Below, one piece after another: positions 55,189 through 64,000 of a DNA stretch of 64,000 nucleotides; positions within the stretch are counted from its first letter, which is position 1, and each line of letters begins with the position of its first letter. Origin of the DNA: Archegozetes longisetosus (Eukaryota > Arthropoda > Arachnida > Sarcoptiformes > Trhypochthoniidae); the NCBI GenBank assembly GCA_018873245.2, contig JAEMBT020000009.1:1054001-1118000 (forward strand), read 5' to 3'. The translations under genes and the position numbers were made by a program. The notes beneath the pieces are model-generated. The model was not told the origin of the DNA, did not search any database, and was given only the letters and a program-made list of their open reading frames with translations.

Positions 55189-56081
55189 ATTTTAGCAATT
55201 TATATTCCCATAAACTATTTAAACATATATAAATTTACAATAGGGTAGATACAACCAATTGATTTATAATTAGTAAAACCAAAATCACTTTAACTTTGCC
55301 TCGAAGCGTTGCTTCGACTTTCATTTAGATTAATGCTATGCAATTACTATAAATTGGTTTTGTTCCATAGTTTAAATAAACTATGATTTGTTTATTTTAG
55401 GACGATTTCCATTACCTTGAATGATATCTTCCTGAAACAGAACTTTTATAAACATTTTGATGAATTGATTTATCTGTAGCTTAATATCTACATTAATCAA
55501 TACTTAGTCATAATCTTAAAACATTCTTATCGAAAGCTCATGTTCAAATTATTTCAGTTTATATCTCTGCCGAATAGCGAAAGCCTTGGAAAATTCATTT
55601 TTTATACTCAGGATAGAAAAAATTGCTACCCAACTCGGTAGATAAAAGTTTAAAGTTTGATAAAACTTTTTTCTAGTAGCAATGAAAAAGTCGTTTAACT
55701 TTGAAATAATAATTTACGTATTTATTAAAAACTTTGTCGGAGTTATAACATAAATAATAAATGAATGCATATAAATATCGATAAATCACAGAATCGATAC
55801 TACAATACAATAATTCTAGACATTGACAAATAAGATATTTAACTTGTTATAGAAATACTAAATATTTTATACACATTTGTAAATATTAAAAGAGATTCCT
55901 AAAAGTCAGAAACTATCAGAATCTAAACCAGAATTACAATACGTTTAACAAATTATAAACAAGTCTTATATCATATATAGTGTACATAAATTGCAATAAT
56001 AAATAAACAAAACAATTAAATAATAGTTGAAATAACTTATAATGATCGCCATAAGAGATATAATCAAATGCAGAAAAGCGT
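55189..56081. other. Spacer between transporters 3 and 4
   Basis: 893 bp, AT-rich. No gene or repeat was recognised; expected to hold the promoter of gene 3 and the 3' UTR of gene 4. Confidence 0.45.
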
Positions 56082-57595
56082 TTAAGACTTTTCATCTTTA
56101 AGTAGAATAGCGTTTGAGTGAACCGTCGACTGAACTATAATCGAATCAATGCTTTCATTGGAGGCACGCAATGAATCGGGGATTCTCTTCAGATTGTTTT
56201 CTTTCTTTTTCTCAACAAAACAACAGCAAAACTTCTCAAATGCATTTTCGAACATTTGCGGACTTTCGGTCTTCCACTTAACCATTGCTAGAATTATAAC
56301 ACAGGACGAGACAAGACACGCGCCGATGACTGATGTCCATTCGATGGCCTCCGAGAGTAAGACCACTTCCCATATGAAAGACAGAACTATGTTAAAAGTT
56401 CGGGTCACAGAAACTGGTCCCGCGCTTTCGTACTGAAGAGCTATTGTCAAGAAATATTGATCTCCAATACCACAAAACCCGATCGCGACCAATAGAGACC
56501 ATGTCCAGAGACCTGTTGGCCAAACCAACTTATCCAATATAACCAGAAATACAAGTCCAGATACGATAACAGTTGCCGAATACCACATGACGACTACAGC
56601 GACTGGTGTTGTCTTCAGTTTTCTCAAATTAATCATTGAAAAGGCCGCAGTCAGGGCCGCGATCACAGCCAGTATTGTTCCCTCCAATCGGTTTTCGTGA
56701 ACTATTTCTGATTCAGAGCCGAATATGAATTCTGGCTTTGCGATAATGACGACACCGATCAAAGTGATAGTTCCAGTTATGCCTTGAAGTACAGTTAGAG
56801 GTTCTTTAAGCATAAAATATGCGAATATTGTCACAAATACAGGTGACGCGAAGTGGATAGTAGACGCGTCTGCGAGTGGCATAAGTCGATAAGCCATATA
56901 AATAGTTGTCAATGATATCGTTCCCGATATCGCACGTAAGGCCAAGTCTACTCGATGCCCAGGTTGGCCACAGAACGGGTATTTGCGGATAAGAGTTGTG
57001 GACGTGTAGAATATAAATTGAAATACAGATCTATTTGAGTAGAAAGTTATTATTAATTGTACTGACGTTTTTCAATTTTTTCAAATTGAATAAACTTTAT
57101 CTTTAATTTCTCATAACTGTATTTCAATGACTTATATATAAAGACTTATCTTATCTATCGATAAGTTTTTATCTCACAACTAGAACCTAAGAACATTTGC
57201 ACATAATTAAAGCCTTATTTAAAGTAAAATCAAAACTTTGAACATTATGTCTCTCGAGTCAAGTTCAAAGCTCTTGCAGTTATAAGAATCAATTAAAGGC
57301 AAACTTTGTTTTGATCAGAAATCAATTCATACCTAATGACTAGAATCTCAATAGAGTGTAAATGAGTTAATACTTTCACGATTACTGATGCGATTGAAAA
57401 ACAAACGACAGACAAGAGAGCCATCAACAATCCAAACGCTGGGATACGTTCGGGAATCGACTTTTTCTTAACTTTTCCAACATTCTCGTCAACAGTCTTT
57501 TGCATCGGTATTGTTGTCGAATCTTTCTTAGACTCCGTCGAAGTTGTTTGAGATATCAGTATTTCGTTAACTGTTTTCTCGTTAAGTAACGGCAT
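56082..57595 (-). CDS. SLC35G1-like transporter 4
   Basis: Model complement(join(56082..57030, 57333..57595)), 403 aa, one 302-bp phase-2 intron, the longest in the array. The N-terminus of about 46 residues is polar, followed by KKKSIPERIPAFGLLMALLS. The junction reads ILVI-R-SVFQFIFYTSTTLI, then FCGQPGHRVDLALRAISG. Complete EamA repeats: PLADASTIHFASPVFVTIFA, FMLKEPLTVLQG, GVVIIAKPEFIFGS, and CGIGDQYFLTIALQYESAGP with FIWEVVLLSEAIEWTSVIG. The tail contains CCCF and many serines. Closest to genes 1 and 2. It shares upstream motifs with gene 1. First gene of the array in the direction of transcription. Substrate unknown; multi-pass membrane carrier. Confidence 0.88.
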
Positions 57596-59010
57596 TTTCG
57601 ATTCAAAATTGGTTTTGTTTTTGATCAGAAATCAATAAAAAATAATGCATAAGACGATTTTAAACAAGTTATTTTGACGTATAAAAAACTTGAAACTTCT
57701 CACAAGGTTATAAAATATAACTAATTAATGACTGGTTAGACGTTTCTCTAAGAGTTGTTCACTTTAAGCACGTCTTTGTGAATGGTACAACTGTTGTGAA
57801 TATTTTTTACTGTTTGAGAACTGGTCAGAACTGACTTCACTTTTGCTTTATTGACGTCTCGTTTGAGCGCTTTCGATGAGATGTTTCTCACTTATATATC
57901 ATGTGAACATTATCTTGATTACTATCAAATTGCATAATAAGGGCTCTGCCTCTCATCACGTGTTACTTTTCAGTGTATTCGGTTTTTGCCAATAATTACA
58001 ATATGAGAACAGATATTAATGCCTATGAACGAAAAGAAGAAACGATTAAATTATGAGATTATGTACGAAACCAAAATGGATATCTAATCAATAAAACTTA
58101 GATCTATTAGAAATACGTGATAGAAATAGCTTTAATAAGCGTTTTATTATTGTTATTCCATCTCTCTCTCGCTCTCATGGCATAACTTATTTATGAAGAT
58201 ATGAATTTTAGATTTGTTTGTTAAAACTTCACAATTCAATACCCTTATTAAACATTTACGTCAATACTGTTTGAAAAACTTTTTGTATTTTCAAATTTTA
58301 ATAATGTCGAACTGCATCATCTAGTTGAGTGTCAAACATTTATTCGGATACAGTTTACAAACCGTATCTTTTATATTTGTCAAGTTTTATCTTTATTTTT
58401 GTCAATTTTGGCTACACTTTCAGCTATTGTTTTGATGAAATTTGGCCTTCAAATGAAAAATGTGGTCTTATTCTAACTATTGGAAACACGAACAAAACAT
58501 AAAACCGTTAAAAATAATAAAACCATAGTATGAAAATAAATTCAAAATGAAAACAAACTAGAAATAAAAGTATTTATTTACTGGTAACATACAGGTATTC
58601 AACTGTTTGAACACGAAAGTTTCAATTAACTGCTTTACTGAGTGCTAGCCTTTGTAATGAAAATTAGTATTTATTTATAAAAGTGAACATAAGTGTTAAG
58701 ATGCGTCATCACTATATCGTACAGAACTAGTTGTTGGCAATGCATCTGCGAGTGTGCATTACATTTGCAATCATCACAAACATTGGAATCTAGTTTAATC
58801 CGACTCAGATAAGAAAATCAATGGCATTGTTGTTCCACAATGTTTTGGAAACAACGGTTTTTTTCTATTCGGTTGTAATCACTTTGAGATCTATAAAAGA
58901 CATCCAGTGGTAGTAACGTTATGTTTATAACTTATCTACTGATACAGATTAAAAATGATATAATTCATAGAGAGTAATACTTCACTAATTGGAAAAATTG
59001 GTCGTCTCAT
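57596..59010. promoter_or_regulatory. Upstream region of the transporter array
   Basis: Contains the motif pair shared with gene 1 (57817-57836 and 57911-57926) and, between them, a minus-strand TATA-like 'gatatataagtg' near 57892-57903. Beyond about 58000 the sequence is AT-rich without recognised features. Confidence 0.4.
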
Positions 59011-59019
59011 GAAAATCAA

Positions 59020-59125
59020 TTTCCTTATATATTATTTGTCAGTATAATCCCCTCTAATTTTAGTACATTAAGAACTAGAACATCAAAATTAGAAGGGATT
59101 ATATTGAAAAATAATATATGAGAAA
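59020..59125. repeat. Hairpin with 23-nt loop
   Basis: Arms 'caatttccttatatattatt' onward to 'ctaatttt' and 'aaaattagaagggattatat' onward to 'aaaattg', about 44 bp each with a few mismatches, separated by about 23 nt. It could be a tiny MITE or a small-RNA precursor. The loop is unrelated to those of the hairpins at 34.5-35.4 kb. Confidence 0.65.
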
Positions 59126-60001
59126 ATTGAATTGCATGTATCTAATATTCGGTCATCAATTATCTCGTATTTCGCAAGAATCTGCAAACTGCATCGCTAG
59201 ATTTCAAGATTATATTTTAGATACTTCCTTCAAGTTACTAAATAAATCTTAAATATATTAGATTGAATTGAAAACAAATTTGCAGAATTAGATCAAGTAT
59301 TTAACACAAAACGTATTTTGATTTCAATCTGAAAATAATAGAGATGTATTAAAAACGGTTTTTTAAATTAAATATTCAATTGCTATTTGCTTAGTTGTCA
59401 AGTCGTTGACCAGTTGAACGACATAAGAAATAAAAATGATGTGACATTTGCCAAAGAGTGACCAATAATCATATGAACACTTTTTGATTAGAGAAAAACA
59501 AATGTTTACCATATATACAGTTTACATGAAGTAAACGCCTGGCATTTTCACACAAGATGCAATATTACTAAATAATTTATAAATATTAATTTACATAATG
59601 TAAAAATTATTCTCGATTCAAATTAAGCCTTAATTACGAACTATTAAACTCTTGCTTTACTACGCTTTTAATCAACAGTCAAACAGCAGTAAGACATTCA
59701 AATATAATGCATTTCAGTGTTGTTTTCCATATATTCAAATTAATGCTAAAATATGACACCTTCGCGAGCACTTATGGCAAATATAACAAATTTAAGAAAG
59801 TAGGTTAAAATGCATTTGAGACAAGGATACAAAAAAATTGACATAAAGTATAAGCTGAAAATCGATCACTTTTAGACATGAAAGCATAGAGAGAATAGCA
59901 TGTGTTCTGATAATGATGGTGATTCTAGAAAACATTCTACACTAATTCTGTTATTCAACTAGACATTGAGCTAATAATAAATAGCACAAGGATTTCAAAT
60001 C

Positions 60002-60488
60002 GGTTTACTTCCGATTGACCAACAAATGAAAGACCAAAAACCAAAAGCACAACAAGAAAAGCCCAACAAATAAAAGACCAACAATTAAATGACCAACAAA
60101 TAAATGCCCAACAAATCAAATCTCTTAATTTATCAAATAATTAAATAAACATCTGCTTTTAGATTATTGAACTAGTCACATTTATAAGATGTTTTATAGA
60201 TTTCAAAAAAGGGCCTTCAAATTTTGAATTTCCTGAAAACTTCTTATTAGTAATGCACTGATATTTACTCTTATTTTCCAATAATGCAATTTTTTGTCTA
60301 ATTTTGTCAGTAGAAAAAACATTACTTAAGCATTGCTTAAATGAACTGCTATTCAATAATAACCTTAGCATAAATTTGTTGGGCTTTTATTTTTTGGTCT
60401 TATATTTGTTGGGCATTTATTTATTGGGCTTATTTTGTTGGGCTTTTAGTTTTTGGTCTTTTATTTATTGGTCAATCGGGAGGACACC
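60002..60488. mobile_element. 9-bp-TSD element, family 'accaacaaataaa', copy 2
   Basis: A perfect 9-bp duplication tttcaaatc (59993-60001 and 60489-60497). Ends 'ggtttacttccgattgacc' and, on the complement, 'ggtgtcctcccgattgacc'. Inside each end are tandem variants of gaccaacaaataaa or gcccaacaaataaa, in inverted orientation. This copy is inverted relative to the one at 11746-12112 and about 120 bp longer. Non-coding; the short frames at 60159-60371 and 60304-60504 are translations of the repeat. Confidence 0.8.
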
Positions 60489-60675
60489 TTTCAAATCACA
60501 TTAGAATATGACGCCAAAGTGTCATTAATGCTTATAAAACTGAACAGATACTAAAATCTAATTCAAAATACTTGCCCTTAAGAGAAGGCCAACGTATTAC
60601 TCTTGAACAGAATTGAACAATAATTTGACCCTAAGCCTGACAAGTGTTTGAAAATATGACAATTTGAAGGCAAAT

Positions 60676-60713
60676 ACCTAACACCTAACCTAACCTAACC
60701 TAACCTAACCTAC
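60676..60713. repeat. Interstitial telomere-type repeat (CCTAA)n
   Basis: Five consecutive perfect cctaa units with degenerate ones at the left border. TTAGG is the ancestral arthropod telomere repeat. The array is too short to be a telomere and has ordinary single-copy-looking sequence on both sides. Confidence 0.8.
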
Positions 60714-63700
60714 AATCATTGCTACGAATCACAAAAATAATGAGTCTTATCAGTAATCATAAAAAGTGCGCCATATCTGATGTTTTTCTCAATCAAATTA
60801 AAATAAGTGCATTATGAATGAAAAGATAGCTCCAAACAACTTTTATGATTGTTCATTCAAATGAGTGAATGACGTACTAAAACGTGATTAGACATGTATT
60901 GCTCTACTATCAGAAATTAAAACTTTTAACATCTCTTATCTGTAATGCGTTGAACTTTAAATACAGTTCTATTCAGTTTACTGAACTAGTGTTTAAAGTT
61001 TATAAATTTGAATGATAATCAACTTGAAGGTATGGCCCGATGAAAGTCGTGTAATGTGTTTCATCATTTCTGTTAATCAATATTGAGAAGTGATTAGTAT
61101 TTCGTGTTTCACATTGACATCAAATTATGTAATTTTATATTTTATGCAACATCTCAACTTTCAATATTAGGCTCTTATGAACAAATAGGATGTTATTATT
61201 GATGAATCAACTTTTTTAATAAAACTTTTTCAATCTATTTTTTGTGCAAAACTGCTTTAGGACTGAGTTTTCAATTTGAATATAGTTTTAAATTAAGAGT
61301 CTAGTTATCTCAGCTTTGATTAACATATTAAAAAGTTTTAAAGAATAAAACAAAATAAACGATATTTTTATTAAATGAGCGAAAATGATCAAAGTCTAAT
61401 GAGAAGCTTTTACATGAATTCCTAAAACACTTTATCTGAAGTGTTTGATAAAACGAATCGATCCTTTGATAGATATCTTAATTTATTGAGGAAATACTGG
61501 GAAATATTGTAGCTAAACTTATTTGAAATGATTATTCTGAAAGTCAAATTTGAGTTATTACTGAACAGTAAACAAATGAAGCCCTAAACATTTATATTTA
61601 ATCTTTGAATAAATCTTAGCTTAATGCTGATAACTGCAGGAAAAGCTCTTAAACTAATGAGAATTGATTTCCTGTATTTTGTATTGTAAAGCAAACAGAT
61701 TAGTTCTTGAATGCCATTCAAAATCGTATTTACAATAAATATGTATTGAAAGTCGGAAAATATGCTGACCTAAAATAATTGAATTTGAAATAGTAGATAA
61801 TATCATTATAACATCATTATAAACAATGCATTAGTGTCGAGAAGTATGGCTTAAGTGCATAACTTATTCTTCATTCTGATGTTCATAAAAACTTAGGGAA
61901 CGTAAAAGAGCAATAATTTTGTTTAAAGTAAGAACTTGAAGATTACATAAAGTGTTTTATAATTTAGTGTTTACTGAGTAATATTAAACAAAACTTCTCG
62001 CAATAAAGCTTTCAGTATTATAGGAAGTAGTGAATGATTAATACTTTTATGCGAGCAAACAATAAGTTTTATTACTCTTTTCTTTTAAAGTCTGAACATA
62101 TCTGCAATTCGTGTCAAAACTTACAAATGATTACCATTTTCTAAAAATTTTTATTAAACAAATTATCGTTTGAAGAGTGACTCCAAACCTAACTCGAGAC
62201 AAGAATTATTTGAAATTTAAGCTTTAATAAGTGCTGAAAAACTAAACTAAAGCTATTTTTCATTAAAGTTTACTACAGATGACTAACGCCAATAACAATG
62301 AGAGAATAATTTTCAACTATTTCACATACGAAAGCATAAAATAGCGAAAAATAACTAATTAGTGATTAGTGTCACGTCCTGGTGATTTGCAGCCTTAAAG
62401 AGCAATAGAAAGCTCATTGGAATGGATTTGGTTTGAATACAATAAGAGGAAAGAAGTGTTGAGAGTAAGGGATAGGAGAGTAGATCAACGTTTTTATACG
62501 TGACATATTGTACGCATAGAAACACAAAACCATAAGATATGCGCAAACGCTATAATAATTTGAGTCGGAGTAGGAATCGGTTGAAACCAGTCTATCTCCT
62601 GGTATTAATGGCCAACAACTGACTCAAGAGTTAAGCTTTAGTTATACAATAAGAATGGCGTTCAACGCAAACCAAGTTCAAACATTTATTTATTTTTGAG
62701 CACTATTTCTGTCATTTTTACTCCAACTGAATGTCACTAAATAATTATCTCTTTCAAACAAATAGGTTTTTAAGATCAAAGTTTTGAATGAGCTGAACAT
62801 TTTCACTGTTTTTAGTATTGTTTCTCGTACTTAACGCCCTTATGGTTAAAGCTATGAAACTATTGATTTGTTATTCTCGTACTTTGCTGTTTTGCTGGAG
62901 TCTCAGTTTTTACTAACCATTTTAGATATATATAAGCTTTAATGCAATCAAATAAACACAAATGTTGCTCATCAACAGCAAAGATCGATAAATGCTATTT
63001 TTTGGTTAAATGAATACTTTCACATTTTTTGTATTAAATGCTTTTTAAGTTAAAGCTAGAAATATATTAATGTTATTGTTGTGCTTTCCCACAAATTATT
63101 GTCTTGTTGCGAACTAAGTGACGCAATGGACGCATACTATTGAATAACAACCATATATTTAGTTATATCTTCAAACTTTCAAATGCAAAACAACTTTTAT
63201 TTTTTCGCTCATATAAACAGTTATTTATTATTAAAATGTGTTTGGCTACAGAAATACAGTCAATTGAAAATTTATATTAACTCAAAATACATTAGATGTT
63301 AATTCCAAAAATTATTTTACACAAAATTCTATCGATTTGTGGCACAAAATTGATTAATAGTTCATTTTTTCATTAGTTTTTATACAATTTTACAAAATTT
63401 AATGCAATTTTTGTCTGTTTTGTTGTCAACAAAATTACATTAAATTGATTTTTTGTTTGTTTTATTTGTTGTTTCGGATTAGAAACAATTCTTTTTTAGT
63501 AAATTGTTTTAAATGAAAAAATTGAAAAATATTTTTGCATTAAAACAAAAACAAAGATCACAATAAATGACCACATTTTAGGTATTGATTAAAAACTGAG
63601 AAAAACTGATAGAAAAAGAAATGAAAAAAGGAAAATGTAAACAATTCTTACCTTTGAAGAAACGTTAAAATAATACGAACTGATATAATGTTCTAAACGT

Positions 63701-64000
63701 TAAAATATAAACTAATTGGTAAACACATAAGTGATGTATTTGCCTACCTATGAGTGATTCACTTTGAGCCTTAACACAAGCGATTCAACCCTATTGACTG
63801 ACTCTACAACTGACTGCTTGACAACCAGATATAGAGCTTTAACTCAGGCTCTGAAAACACTACTATTTGTGTGAACCAATAAGATATCACTAATACGTAA
63901 TGTTATGAACACGTGCTTTGCGAGTGATTTCGCAGAGAAGTGTAATAGAGATGTTGTGTTGCGTTAGACAAGAGAAAGTTGTTTTTCCCTCAACTTTTTA
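60714..64000. other. AT-rich region without a recognised gene
   Basis: 3.3 kb without supported reading frames, RNA genes or transposon ends. On the minus strand, near 63650, 'cttcaaag' followed by 'gtaagaattg' looks like a splice donor and could end a non-coding first exon of a gene; I cannot support an exon there. Confidence 0.4.

Noticed and set aside
60159..60504. Hydrophobic reading frames of 66-70 codons
   Set aside because: They follow the terminal repeat phrases of the element at 60002-60488, whose T-rich strand gives leucine- and phenylalanine-rich translations.
1..64000. Bacterial or viral operon systems (toxin-antitoxin, phage, defence islands)
   Set aside because: Introns, mariner, hAT and SINE elements and GR genes show this is animal nuclear DNA; no prokaryotic gene cluster is present.

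Overview
The window looks like AT-rich nuclear DNA of an arthropod, and a mite is my best guess. The evidence is: spliceosomal introns with GT..AG ends; a multigene family of seven-transmembrane chemoreceptors of the gustatory-receptor (GR) type, with introns clustered near the C-terminus; Tc1/mariner, hAT, LTR-like and SINE elements; and a short interstitial run of the arthropod telomere repeat (CCTAA/TTAGG) near 60.68 kb. I cannot name the species.

Region 1 (1-14 kb): two decayed plus-strand GR genes (3.18-5.75 kb and 11.6-13.0 kb) cut up by transposons, among dense non-autonomous elements. These include hAT-like elements, a roughly 400-bp MITE family in four copies, a tRNA-derived SINE, and elements with short-period repeats at both ends and 9-bp target duplications. 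Region 2 (14-27 kb): a hAT relic, a fold-back element, then an apparently complete GR gene (17.92-19.28 kb, plus strand, 421 aa in my spliced model). A closely related inverted GR pseudogene follows at 25.09-26.44 kb. Between them lie a fold-back element with a mariner inside it, a second fold-back element and an LTR-like insertion. Region 3 (27-38 kb): a decayed Tc1 element, an inverted-duplicated DD37E-type transposon, a decayed mariner and a GR pseudogene (32.4-34.7 kb) split by a TTAA-flanked fold-back element. Its 3' part lies inside a near-perfect long hairpin. A second, unrelated hairpin follows directly, and both hairpins carry almost the same 27-29-nt loop. Region 4 (38-48 kb): a GR gene with four in-frame exons (39.3-43.2 kb) whose 2.56-kb intron holds a fold-back element with a mariner MITE nested in it. 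A 2.6-kb palindrome built from a truncated hAT transposon follows. Region 5 (48-58 kb): four tandem minus-strand two-exon genes for SLC35G1-like transporters (DMT superfamily, EamA domains), all with open reading frames and the same phase-2 intron site. Region 6 (58-64 kb): mostly featureless AT-rich DNA with one hairpin, one transposon and the telomere-like repeat.

Two gene families have expanded here. The transporter array is clean and probably functional. The GR set is in turnover, with at least three dead copies, one probably intact gene and one possibly intact gene, and transposons account for much of the decay. The most unusual structures are the twin hairpins sharing a loop (34.48-35.37 kb) and the 9-bp-TSD elements whose family-specific 15-18-bp phrases are repeated at both ends.
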